In this document: in pieces, positions 8,452-20,218 of the stretch | Layout of the letters: each line of letters begins with the position of its first letter | How positions within the stretch are numbered: the stretch's first letter is position 1 | Assembly: GCA_025359105.1 (NCBI GenBank) | Contig: JANYHK010000016.1 | Span: 1-64,000 of the forward strand | Origin: Myxococcales bacterium | Lineage (GTDB): Bacteria; Myxococcota_A; Polyangia; Polyangiales; Polyangiaceae | Reading direction: 5' to 3' | Length of the DNA stretch: 64,000 nt | Notes under the pieces: generated by a model | The model's database searches: none | The model's input: the letters and a program-made list of their open reading frames with translations, nothing else | What the model was told of the DNA's origin: nothing | Program-made: the position numbers and the translations under genes

Positions 8452-9452
8452 GTGCCGCCCAAGGAAAGCCCCGCGTCCCGGGCAGCCACGTGGGGGGCGA
8501 GGCGTAGACCCTGCGTCGACCTCTTCGTCGACGGCGCAGTGAGCACGAGCACCAAGCCGGTCACCAGCGCGGCAGCGCCTACCCCCACTACGATCGTCGA
8601 GATGGTGGCGGACGAGTGGGCGTCATTTTGCGCGTCGAGGCCAGCCTGGCTGCACGCGGCACCGTCGCACAGCTTGTCGCCTTCGCTCTTCTTGTCGAGC
8701 GTGCGAATGCCGAAGTACCCGCCCACGCCGAGGGCGACGAGCCCGAGCCCGCCAACGACGAAGCCGGTCACGCGCTGCGCGCCTCCGCCTCCCCCCGACG
8801 GCTCGGGCGGCAGCGCGCGCTCGGGCTGCGTCGTGACCGCCGGCTGCGGCGGCGGCGGGGCGGGCGGCGGGGCCTCGTCTTCGAGCGTCGGGATGGCCAG
8901 GACCTGGGAGACCGGCCCCTTCTCGACCACGATGCTGCCTGTCCATGCCTTCTTCCCGGTCGCGCTCGCCTGGACCGTGTGCGGCCCCGGATCCACCGGG
9001 ATGGCGCTGCCGAGCGCGGCGGCGCCGATCGTTCGCCCGTCCAGCTTCACCTCGACGTCGTGCGCGGCCTTGGCCTCGAGGGTGAGGCGCGACAAGATCT
9101 TCTCGACCTCGTCGGCGTGTTGCCGCGCGAAGCGCACGCGCTCGGCCTGGTTCGCGCGCCCTGCCTGCGTCGCCGCCTCGGTGAACTCCGCCCACGCGCT
9201 GGCCGTCTTGCCCTCCTGCTGATGGCACGACGCGACGTTGAGCAGCGTCCCGAGCTTGGGATCGATTCGATGGCTCTCGGCGAGCTTGCCGCATGCCTGC
9301 GGCACCTTGCCGGCCGCGAGGAGCGTCTTGCCCTCGCGAAAGAGCGCCTCGGCGATCGCCTTGTCGTTGTCGGCGCGCGCCGGTCCTGCCGCGCTCAGGA
9401 CGGCGCCCGCCACGAGCGACGCGACAGGTCCGAGGAGCAATGCGCGCTTCAT
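8445..9452 (-). CDS. TPR-PEGA domain membrane protein, 335 aa
   Basis: The ATG at 9452 (MKRALLLGPVAS) gives a cleavable signal peptide ending at PARA. Residues 25-125 form short TPR-like helices (EALFREGKTLLAAGKVPQAC). A PEGA-type beta domain follows (VEVKLDGRTIGAAALGS, VDPGPHTVQASATGKKAW), then a Pro-rich linker and two hydrophobic segments (GFVVGGLGLVALGVGGYFGI and TISTIVVGVGAAALVTGLVL). This signal-TPR-PEGA-TM plan is common in myxobacteria, usually beside Ser/Thr kinase genes as here. The kinase stop is 25 bp upstream. A role as a periplasmic or envelope partner of the kinase is inferred from context. Confidence 0.85.
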   Translation of the reverse strand: MKRALLLGPVASLVAGAVLSAAGPARADNDKAIAEALFREGKTLLAAGKVPQACGKLAESHRIDPKLGTLLNVASCHQQEGKTASAWAEFTEAATQAGRANQAERVRFARQHADEVEKILSRLTLEAKAAHDVEVKLDGRTIGAAALGSAIPVDPGPHTVQASATGKKAWTGSIVVEKGPVSQVLAIPTLEDEAPPPAPPPPQPAVTTQPERALPPEPSGGGGGAQRVTGFVVGGLGLVALGVGGYFGIRTLDKKSEGDKLCDGAACSQAGLDAQNDAHSSATISTIVVGVGAAALVTGLVLVLTAPSTKRSTQGLRLAPHVAARDAGLSLGGTW

Positions 9453-9477
9453 CGACGCCCAGAATACATGGTCGCTC

Positions 9478-10893
9478 TCAGTCGCGTGTGTCGAGGACGC
9501 CAGGGGAGTCTCGGCGCACGGGCTTCGGGCGCGGCGGCGCGGCGGCCGGTCGCGCGGCGGTCGGCGGGGGCGGGAGGGCTCCACCGACGGCGCCACTGGC
9601 CGGCACGGACGCCGGCGGCGATGCGCCACGGGCCGTCACCGACGCCGCTTGCTGCGGAGGGACGTCGGGCTGAAGGGGCGTCGTGGCTGCAGGCGGAGGA
9701 GCCGTTGCGGCCGCCGCCGGCGTCGCGCGGGGGCCGCGGGCGCGGGAGCCGTACCACACCCCAGCCCCGACGAGCGCGACGACCGTGAGCGCCGCCGACA
9801 GCGCGATCAGCGGGCCGAGCCACCTTCGGCGCGGCCTCTCGAGCCCTGTGGTCCATCCGGGGCTCGTCGGCGTCGGGCGCACCATCTGCGGGTTCGTGAG
9901 CAGGGTGAAGTCGTCGATGAGCGAGGTCTCGGGCAGTGTCGGCTCGCTCGGCGCCGGGGGCCGCATGCTCCCCTTCATGCTTTGCAGGTGCAGCGCCCGG
10001 AGCGAGCTCGCCTCCGACGTCGTCCCGAACGGGGCGAGCGCGCGCGCGAGCTGTCCCGCGCTCGCGAACCGCGTGTCCCGCTTCTTGTCCATGCACCGGT
10101 CGACGATGGCCGCGAGCTCGATGGGAAGATCGGGCCGGAGGGCGAGGATGCTTCGCTGCGGCGTGTTGAGGACGTTGTCGAGGATCTCGCCGATCTCCTC
10201 GCCCTCGAACGGGCTTTGCCCGGTGAGCAGCTCGAACAAGATGACGCCCAGCGACCAGAGATCCGTCCGCGCATCGATCTTCTTGGAGTTGCGGATCTGC
10301 TCCGGCGACATGTACGCCGGCGTCCCCACGAGCGAGATGGTGTCGGTCAGCTTCGCGTCGCGACCGCGCTCGGCCTTCGAGATGCCGAAGTCGAGCACCT
10401 TGATGCGACGGGTGCGATCGGGGCGCAGCGTGATGAACAGGTTCCCCGGCTTCAGATCGCGATGGACGATGCCCATCGCGTGCGCCGCGGCGATGGCATC
10501 GAGCACCTGGAGCGTGTAGTCGACGGCCTCGACGATCGGAAGAACCCCGCGCGACAAAAGCTCGGCCTCGAGATCGCGTCCGTCGAGGTGCTCCATCACC
10601 ATGTACGGGAGGCCGGAGTCGAGCAGCCCCACGTCGAACACCCGGCACACGTGATCGGATTCGATGCGCGCCGCCGCCCGCGCCTCGCGGAGGAAGCGCG
10701 CGACCGCGTCGTCCCGTCCGCCCGGCGCGGCCGTCTGGAATTTGATCGCGACCGCCTGGTCGAGCGTCGTGTGGCGCGCGGCGACGACGACGGACATGCC
10801 TCCGCGGCCGAGCACGCGCTCGATGCGGTACTTCCCCGCGATGACATCACCGGCTTGGATGGGGAGGTTCGTTGGCGAAGTGTCGACGTGCAT
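9478..10893 (-). CDS. Hanks-type Ser/Thr protein kinase with transmembrane segment, 471 aa
   Basis: The kinase domain occupies about residues 20-285. It has the glycine-rich loop GRGGMSVVV, catalytic VAIKF lysine (about residue 51), the catalytic loop HRDLKPGN (about 144-151), DFG at about 168-170, an activation loop with SLVGTPAYMSPEQ, and DLWSLGVILFELLTG, so it should be active. A linker with many Thr/Ser/Pro leads to a single membrane helix (LIALSAALTVVALVGAGVWY, about residues 370-390) and a Pro/Ala-rich extracytoplasmic tail. It heads the three-gene operon with the TPR-PEGA and propeller lipoprotein genes. The 132 bp upstream of it separates it from the stop of the SNF2 gene, so it probably has its own promoter there. 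Confidence 0.95.
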   Translation of the reverse strand: MHVDTSPTNLPIQAGDVIAGKYRIERVLGRGGMSVVVAARHTTLDQAVAIKFQTAAPGGRDDAVARFLREARAAARIESDHVCRVFDVGLLDSGLPYMVMEHLDGRDLEAELLSRGVLPIVEAVDYTLQVLDAIAAAHAMGIVHRDLKPGNLFITLRPDRTRRIKVLDFGISKAERGRDAKLTDTISLVGTPAYMSPEQIRNSKKIDARTDLWSLGVILFELLTGQSPFEGEEIGEILDNVLNTPQRSILALRPDLPIELAAIVDRCMDKKRDTRFASAGQLARALAPFGTTSEASSLRALHLQSMKGSMRPPAPSEPTLPETSLIDDFTLLTNPQMVRPTPTSPGWTTGLERPRRRWLGPLIALSAALTVVALVGAGVWYGSRARGPRATPAAAATAPPPAATTPLQPDVPPQQAASVTARGASPPASVPASGAVGGALPPPPTAARPAAAPPRPKPVRRDSPGVLDTRD

Positions 10894-11025
10894 GAAAGAG
10901 AGCCAGAATCAGCATAAGACGAAACGGTGCATCGGGCATCTGGCCATCGTGCAGGCGGCGAGACCCGGTCGAACGTGTGCACAGACACCTGCCTGACATG
11001 CGGTGGACATGTGCTCGAATGTCGG

Positions 11026-14000
11026 TCACGCCGTGCGGAGGCGGGCCCTCAGTCGTTCACCGAGGCCGCGCGAGCACGGAAAGGGCAGCCCCTGGGCGAG
11101 CCGCGCCGCGAACGGCTCAGGTAAGTCCAGCTTCTCGGCGAGCGCGCTCTCGAAGCGGCCGACCTCGCGCATCCACCTCTTCGCGTCGCGCACGAGCGCG
11201 TGAAACTCGTCGTCCACGACCTCGGTCATCGTCGCGAGCGTGTCGGTCTTTTCCTCGGGCGCGGAATTCTGCTCGTCGGCGTCGTCGTCGGCACCGACCT
11301 CGGCGTCGCCGAGGAGCGCGCGAATGTCGTCCTCGGTGATCCCCTCGAGCGCACCGCCGTTGGCGCCGATGAACGCGCCGACGAGCTCGCGCTTCTTCGC
11401 CTTGAGCGCGCCGATCTTCTCCTCGATCGTCCCCCGGGCGACGAGGCGCACGACCGTCACGGGCTTGTCCTGCCCGATGCGGTACGCGCGATCGGTCGCC
11501 TGGTCCTCGACCGCCGGGTTCCACCACGGATCGCAGTGGATGACCGTGTCGGCCGCGGTGAGGTTCAGGCCGGCGCCGCCTGCCTTGAGCGAGATGAGGA
11601 AGAGTGGAGCCGTGCCCTCCTGGAAGCGACGCACGACCTCGTCGCGCTTGGTCGTGGCGCCGTCGAGGTACACGTAGGGGATCTCCTCGCGATCGAGATC
11701 GCGGCGCCAGAGCGTGAGCAGCTGCACGAACTGCGAGAAGACGAGCGCGCGGCGCCCCTCGGCCACGAGCTCGCGCACGAGATCGAGGAAGGCCTCGCGC
11801 TTCGCGCTCTCGGCGGCGACGAGGCTCGGATCGACGAGGCGCGGATCGCACGCCATCTGACGGAGGCGCGTGAGCGCCGTGAAGACCGACAGGGAGGCCG
11901 CGCGCAGGCCCCGCGCCTCGATGTCCTGCTTGAGCCCGACGCGGAGCGTGTGGGCCAGCGCGTCGTACATGCGCTTGTCGGCGACGGTCAGCGTCACGAT
12001 GCGATCGATCTCCGTCTTCGGCGGCAGCTCCGTCAGGACGTCGGCCTTGGTGCGCCGCAAGAGGAAGGGGCGCACGAGCGCGCGGAGCTCGGCGGCGATG
12101 GGCGCGGCCCGGTCGGTGGTGAGCGGCCTCTCGTACCGGGTCTCGAAGGTGCGCGGCGTCCCCAGGATGCCGGGGTTGGCGAACGACGCGAGCGACCACA
12201 GCTCGCGAAGGCGGTTCTCCATGGGAGTCCCGGACAGCGCGAGTCGCACCTTCGCGGTCAGCTTCGTCGCCGCGCGCGCCGTGGCGCTCTCCGGGTTCTT
12301 GATGTTCTGCGCCTCGTCGAGCACGACGGTGCGGAAAGGAATCGCCGCGAGCGCGTCGATGTCCGCGCGGAGGATCGCATAGGTGGTGACCGCGACGTCG
12401 ACGCCGGCTATGGCGCGCACGTCGCGCGATGGGCCGTGGAAGAGGAGCACCGAGAGGTCCGGCGTGAAGCGCTCCGCCTCGCGGAGCCAGTTGGTCGCGA
12501 CCGACGTGGGGCACACCACCAAGACCGGCGCCGCGCCGCGCGTCTCCTTCTGCCGGAGCAAGAACGCGAGGGTCGTGATCGTCTTGCCGAGCCCCATGTC
12601 GTCCGCGAGGATCCCACCGGCGCCGAGCTCCTCGAGAAACTGCAGCCAGGCGAGGCCGTGCCGCTGGTAAGGGCGCAAGGTGCCGGTGAGGCCGCGCGGC
12701 ATGTCGGGCTCGGCAGCGACCGAGAGCGCGCGCAGGCGCCTTCGTAGGGCCGCAATCGCGGCGTCGACGCGCCCGTCGTTCGCGTCGATCCATCGCTCGA
12801 GGCGCCCGAGCTGGTGAAAGGGCAGGAGCGCCTCGGTCTCCTTGCCCATGACGGCGCCCGCCTCGTCGACGAGTTGCTCCAGCTGCGCGTCGATGCGGCT
12901 GAGCGTGCCGTCGTCGAGCTCCACCCAGCGCTGCTTGTTCTCGAGCGCGATGCGGACCCGCTCCAGCTCGACGGGCAAGTCCCCGACCGCGAAGTCGAGG
13001 CGCGTCTTCAGCCAGTCCCCCTCGAGGACGACGTGGACGCGCCCGGTCACCGGCGCGCCGACGCGCACACCAGCGAGCCGCGGCGTGAGCTCGACCTCGA
13101 TCTGCGGATCGTAGTTGGCGCGGACGGCCGGTAACCCATCGCGCCAGAAAGCGATGGCGCGCTCCCCGGCGGCGCAGATCGTCTCGTCGACCGCCCCCGC
13201 CTGGCTCAGCGCCGCGACCGCGCGCGCCTCCATGTCCAGATCGCGCCTGTCCTCGGGGGCTTCCGCGTCCGCGGGGAGCAGCGACACGGTCCGACCGCGG
13301 TAGTGCGCCGTGAGCGTGCCGGTCACATTGAGCGGCTCGCCCTCGAGGCGGAGCACGACCCGCGGAGCCTCGAGGGGCGGCAGCCCGAACACCGCGTGCG
13401 AGGGGACGGAGACGCCGCGCCCGCGTGTCGCTCGGAGGATCTGCACGCCGGCGTCGGCGAGGCGGCCCGGCGGCACGAACAGCACCGGCGCGCGGGCGAG
13501 CTGCCGCACGAAATCGAGGTCGACGTCGCCCGCGACCGGGTGGAGCGCGCCCGCGCGCGTCCACACGTAGGGGAAAGGACCGGCGAAGAGCGTCGTCTCC
13601 GCGAACGGGAAGGATGCGTCGCCGTCAGGCGTGACCCAGGACGCCGACAGCGCGCCCCAGCCGCGCGGCAGCTCGGGCGCTTCGTTGCCGAGGCGAACGA
13701 CGGGGCGCACCGCCATCGCGCGGAAGCGCACGAGCGTCTTCCACCCTGTCGTGAGCACGGCGCCGTGGGCGCGGATCGCATCGAGCGCGAGCGACGCCTC
13801 GGCGCCCGACGCAAAGATGGCTTTCTTGCTCCCGCCGCGCTCGCGCGCGTGCTCGAGGACCCGCCGATCGCGGGGCAGGAGCTTGCCCGGCGCAGCGCAG
13901 AGCTCGACGATCTCTCGCCCCGAGAGGAGCCGCCGGTCACCCCGCGCGCGCGCGAGGATCGAGAGCGTCGGCGCTTCCGTTCCGTCGCGTCGCTCGCCGT

Positions 14001-14517
14001 ACGCGCGCCCCGCGCCGGCCTCTGCTCCCGTGACCGGCGCGGCGGCGAGCTCCAGCGGGACGGGCTGCGCCGCCGGTGCCGCCCACGCGTCGAGCGCGCC
14101 GTCGAACTGCAGCTCGAGGTGCAGCGCGCGGCGTCGTGCAGGGGCGCTGTCGGCCATGGCCCGGGTGGGCTCACCGGCGAGCAGCGCCTCGCGCATCGGC
14201 GTCGAGCACGCGAGATCGACCGTGACGACCGCGACGTGAACGCACGGCCCGAACATCGGCGCGCACCGCGAGCAGCGAAACCCCAGCGACCCGTCGGCCT
14301 CCACGCGAAGGATGACGTGGAACGTCTGGGCCGCGATGGCGCCTTCGTCCGTCACGTCGGCGACGACGTCCAGCCCCTCGCGTGCGGGCGTCGCCGTGTA
14401 GCGCAGCGGGCTTCCGAGAGCGATCGTGAGCGAGCGCGCGCCGAGCAGGCGCCGCAGATCGTGGCGCTCGAGGGAGCCGAGCCAGTGCCCGTCGGGCGCG
14501 TCGTCGATCGTCGCCAT
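11026..14517 (-). CDS. SNF2-family helicase with N-terminal SWIM-like zinc finger, 1163 aa
   Basis: The N-terminal 150 residues contain a Cys/His motif (CSRCAPMFGPCVHVAVV, about residues 80-96) like the SWIM finger found in front of bacterial SNF2 proteins, here with CxxC spacing. After a variable central region, the ATPase shows motif I DDMGLGKT (about 639), DEAQ motif II (about 731), motif III SGTPMENRLRELWSL, and in the C lobe motif VI TDRAYRIGQDKPV (about 1005). It should be an ATP-driven double-stranded nucleic acid translocase. Its start lies 3 bp after the stop of the third AAA+ gene, which puts it in the same transcript as the AAA+ cluster. No Shine-Dalgarno is visible, so it may be translationally coupled. 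Confidence 0.93.
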   Translation of the reverse strand: MATIDDAPDGHWLGSLERHDLRRLLGARSLTIALGSPLRYTATPAREGLDVVADVTDEGAIAAQTFHVILRVEADGSLGFRCSRCAPMFGPCVHVAVVTVDLACSTPMREALLAGEPTRAMADSAPARRRALHLELQFDGALDAWAAPAAQPVPLELAAAPVTGAEAGAGRAYGERRDGTEAPTLSILARARGDRRLLSGREIVELCAAPGKLLPRDRRVLEHARERGGSKKAIFASGAEASLALDAIRAHGAVLTTGWKTLVRFRAMAVRPVVRLGNEAPELPRGWGALSASWVTPDGDASFPFAETTLFAGPFPYVWTRAGALHPVAGDVDLDFVRQLARAPVLFVPPGRLADAGVQILRATRGRGVSVPSHAVFGLPPLEAPRVVLRLEGEPLNVTGTLTAHYRGRTVSLLPADAEAPEDRRDLDMEARAVAALSQAGAVDETICAAGERAIAFWRDGLPAVRANYDPQIEVELTPRLAGVRVGAPVTGRVHVVLEGDWLKTRLDFAVGDLPVELERVRIALENKQRWVELDDGTLSRIDAQLEQLVDEAGAVMGKETEALLPFHQLGRLERWIDANDGRVDAAIAALRRRLRALSVAAEPDMPRGLTGTLRPYQRHGLAWLQFLEELGAGGILADDMGLGKTITTLAFLLRQKETRGAAPVLVVCPTSVATNWLREAERFTPDLSVLLFHGPSRDVRAIAGVDVAVTTYAILRADIDALAAIPFRTVVLDEAQNIKNPESATARAATKLTAKVRLALSGTPMENRLRELWSLASFANPGILGTPRTFETRYERPLTTDRAAPIAAELRALVRPFLLRRTKADVLTELPPKTEIDRIVTLTVADKRMYDALAHTLRVGLKQDIEARGLRAASLSVFTALTRLRQMACDPRLVDPSLVAAESAKREAFLDLVRELVAEGRRALVFSQFVQLLTLWRRDLDREEIPYVYLDGATTKRDEVVRRFQEGTAPLFLISLKAGGAGLNLTAADTVIHCDPWWNPAVEDQATDRAYRIGQDKPVTVVRLVARGTIEEKIGALKAKKRELVGAFIGANGGALEGITEDDIRALLGDAEVGADDDADEQNSAPEEKTDTLATMTEVVDDEFHALVRDAKRWMREVGRFESALAEKLDLPEPFAARLAQGLPFPCSRGLGERLRARLRTA

Positions 14518-14520
14518 TCG

Positions 14521-16781
<2,261 letters not shown>

Positions 16782-16785
<4 letters not shown>

Positions 16786-19700
16786 GCGCCCGCCTCCCCC
16801 GTCGCCGTAGCCTCTGCGGCCGTTCGCGTCATGCGCAGCAGCCACAACGAGCCGAGCGCCTCGGCGAGGGTCTTCACGTGGAACGTGCCGCCGTGGCCCA
16901 TGGCGAAGTCCTCGAGCTCTAGGGCCGCGAGCCCGGCGCGCGGCGGATCGAAGCGCACGGTGCGCGCGATCGGGAGCAGGCGCATCGGACTGTGGACCTC
17001 GCGCCCCGGCGCCATCGCGGCCTTGTCGAACGCTTCGCGCAGCTTCCGGTGCTCGGCGACATGGGCCGCGGCCGATCGGCCGTCGTCGGGCAGCACCCGC
17101 ACGCGCACGAGCTCAGGCGCGGTGGTCGAGCCCTGCCAGACGTGGGTGCCGGTCTCCAGCTCCGCGAAATCCCGCACGCACATGCCGAGGATGCGCAGCA
17201 CGACGAGCTCCGGCTTCGCGTTGAGGGCCGCCGCCAGCTGCCGCTTGTCCGCACCCTCGAGCACCGTGCCGCGGGCGAGCGTCGCGTAGCCGGCGAGCTG
17301 CCCCCACTTGCCGGCGTAGGCCGCCGCGAGCCACTGCGTCAGCTGCGACGCGGCGCCGACGGGCAAGAGCTCGACGAGGACGGCGTGCTGCGTCGGATCT
17401 TGAACCTTGCCCATCGCGCGGCCGAGAAAGTGCGCCTGCGCGAAGCACTCGAGCAGCTCGCGCCGCGTGATCGCGCGCGCCGTGTCGCGCTCGCCGAGGC
17501 GGGATAGCACGCGCACCTTGACCAGCTCGCCGCCGATCTCGACCTCTTGGGTCCCGAACTGCCTCGCCTCGAGCTCCTCGTAGCCGAGATCGCGCGACGC
17601 GACGCTCAGGCGCTCGATCTTGTCCTTGAATCCCCGCAGGCTCGCCCGCGTCCAGTCCAGATCGAAGATCGTGTCCCCGGCGTCGCCGTGGCCTGCGCGG
17701 CGGGCGGCCAGGAGGCGCATGATCTGCTGCTCGATCTCGGCGAACCGCGGGCTCCGCTCGATCTCGTCGAGCCGCGCGAGGAGCGCCGGGAGCTGGGCGC
17801 GCAGGTCGTCGAGCGGAAGCTCGAGCAGCGGCTCGAGCGCGAAGCGGTCGCCGCACGGGACTGCTTCGACGAGCGGCTCGTGCTCGAGGACGAAGCCATC
17901 CTCGCCGTCGAACAAGCGCACCACCTGCAGCGCGGCGTTGGGCGCCTTGGCGATCTCTTCGCTCAGGTGCGAGCCGATCCGGTCCTCGAGGAAGCGCTTC
18001 AGCGATCGGGCCCCGTCCTCCTGGCGGAAGGCCTCCGCGGCGACGCGTTCGACGACGGCGCGGTTGGCGTGGACGAAGATGTTGCGATCGGCGAGGCCGC
18101 GCCGCGACAGGAGCTTGGCGAGCTCCTTTTCGGCGACGTCGACGGCGACCTCGCGCGAGAGCGGTCGGAACGGCACGACGCGATCGATCCGGTTCCACAG
18201 CTCGGGCGGGAAGAACTCACGCACCGCGCGCGCGATCTCGAGGAGGACCGCGTCGGGCGACTCGCCGAACCCCACCGGCGGCCGCGTTCGTGCGCCGAGG
18301 TTCGACGTCATGATGACGACCGATTGCAGGAAGCTCGCCGTGTTTCCCGCCGCGTCGGTGAGGCGCCCCTCGTCGAAGAGCTGCAAGAGGAGGTTGTGCA
18401 CCGCGGGGTGCGCCTTCTCGATCTCGTCGAACAGGACCACGCTGAACGGCTGCTCCTGGATGGCCTTCGTCAGGAGCCCCTCCGGCGCAAACGCGTCGCC
18501 GATGAGCCGCGAGACCGCGTCGCCCGAGCCGAACTCGCTCATGTCGAGGCGCAGGAGCCGGCTCGTCGACCCGTACAGGTACTCGGCGAGGGCCTTCGCG
18601 AGCTCGGTCTTGCCGGTGCCGGTGGGGCCTGTGAAGAGATAGACCGCGTACGGGCGCCGCGGATCGGAGAGGCCCGCGCGCATGCGGATGGCGAGATCGG
18701 CGGCCGCGGCGATCGCCTCGGGCTGCCCCATGACCTTCTGCGCGAGGACGGCCTCGACGTCGCTCGGCTTCAGCACGCCGCCCCCGGAGAGGATGCGGTA
18801 AGGGATGCCCGTCCGATCGCTGAAGTGATCGGTCGCCAGCTCGTAGTCGATGTCCGTCGGATCGTCGCCCTCGTCGGCGTCGTAGGTCCGCGCGAGCCGC
18901 TCGAGCATGTCGATCGCGCGCCCCGGGAGCGCGTGCGACGGAAAGTAGGCGCCGCCCAGCTCGATCACGGTCTGCAGCGCGTAGGGATCGAACGTGACGT
19001 TCTTCTCCATCTCGAGGCGCCGCGCGGTGGCGACCATCATCCGGAACGTCTCCTCCGTCGTCGCCTCCCGTACGAAGACGCGCGCGAAGAGCGCCGCGAA
19101 CGCCGGCGCGTCCTCTTCGAGGCGGCGCAGCTGCTCGGCCGTGCACTCGGCGACGAGCACGATCTCGCCGCGCGCGAGCGGTCCGCGGAAAAAATCGGCC
19201 AGCGTGCGATCGCTGTCGCGCGCGCGCCCGATCTGACCGAAGAGGTGGAGATCCTGCATCCACAGGACGATCTTCCGGCCGCGCGCGTCCTCGAGCAGCT
19301 CGACGCAGCGCTTCTCCCAGTCGCCGACGTACGACATCCCCGCGATGAGCTGCTTGCCGCCGAGCGACCACACGTGCGTCACCCGGTCGAGGTTGCGGTG
19401 CGAGGGGTAGTCCTCGGCATCCATGGCGTCGACGATCCACTGCTCGAGCAGCGTGGATTTCCCGACGCCGTGCGGACCCACCACGACGGTCGACTGCTTC
19501 TGCGCCGTCGACAGGAGGGACTGCAGCTGCTCACGGTACGGCGAGCGCGGAGACGCGTGGTCGCGGCGCAGCTCGGCGCGCGCGGTCAGATCGGTGCCCA
19601 GGCGCGGCAGGACCTGCATCCCCGCTGTCTTCTTCTGCTTCTGGCGCGTGGGATCGGCGTCGAGATCGTCCCACAGCCCCTTCTTCTTGTTCGGCAGCTC

Positions 19701-20216
19701 GTCCAGCAGCGTCCTCGGGCGGAGGGAGAACGAGATGACCTTGAGCAGATCGCGGCCGTTGGACCAGAGGAGGGAGAGGGCGTCGTCGTCCAGCGCGGCC
19801 CACGCCTTCTGGAAGAACGCCTTGGCCTGCTCCGCCAGCGGCGCCTCTTCGCGAACCGGGAACCACTCGCTCTGCCGCGCCGGGTGGTACGCGATGACGA
19901 AGCGCCCGCCGCCGCCGGCCTCACGCGGCTCGACGACGACGGGGATGAGGCCCGAGGGCTTGCGCTTGTGACCCTCGCCGCGCAGGACGAGCTCGACACG
20001 GACGCGCTCGAGCCGCGTGCCGCGTTTCAGCTGAAATCGCGGCAAATCCAGGGGCGCGGCGGCCTCGGCGGCGCGCCGCAGATCCTCGGTGAGCTTCTCC
20101 TGGAGCTTCTGCGCGTTGGTGCCCGCGCGCGCCTTGGTGTGCACGCCGAGTCCGAGCGTGACCCACTCCAGGTTCTGGCCGGCGCGCTTCTGGTAGACGG
20201 GGACGGTGACGTGCAT
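16782..20216 (-). CDS. Clp/Hsp100-like double AAA+ protein B with PCRF-like C-terminus, 1144 aa
   Basis: The ATG at 20216 lies 2 bp after the upstream stop, behind GAGGGGG. Residues 1-165 are the shared N-domain (IPVVVEP, RFVIAYHPARQSEWF). D1: Walker A GPHGVGKS (247-254), pore-like GMSYVGDW (293-300), Walker B IVLWMQDLH without the catalytic Glu, no RRF arginine finger. D2 is intact: GPTGTGKT (530-537), LFDEIEKAH (595-603), PPVGFGE, FPPELWNRID, GARSLKR (736-742), but DAFAPEG replaces the GYVGY loop. Residues about 800-1144 are extra: a helical part (DEIERSPRFAEIEQQIMRLL) and a segment resembling release-factor PCRF domains (HAVLVELLPVGAASQLTQWL, then ELETGTHVWQG and LVRVRVLP). No GGQ motif is present. 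Confidence 0.93.
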
Positions 20217-20218
20217 CG

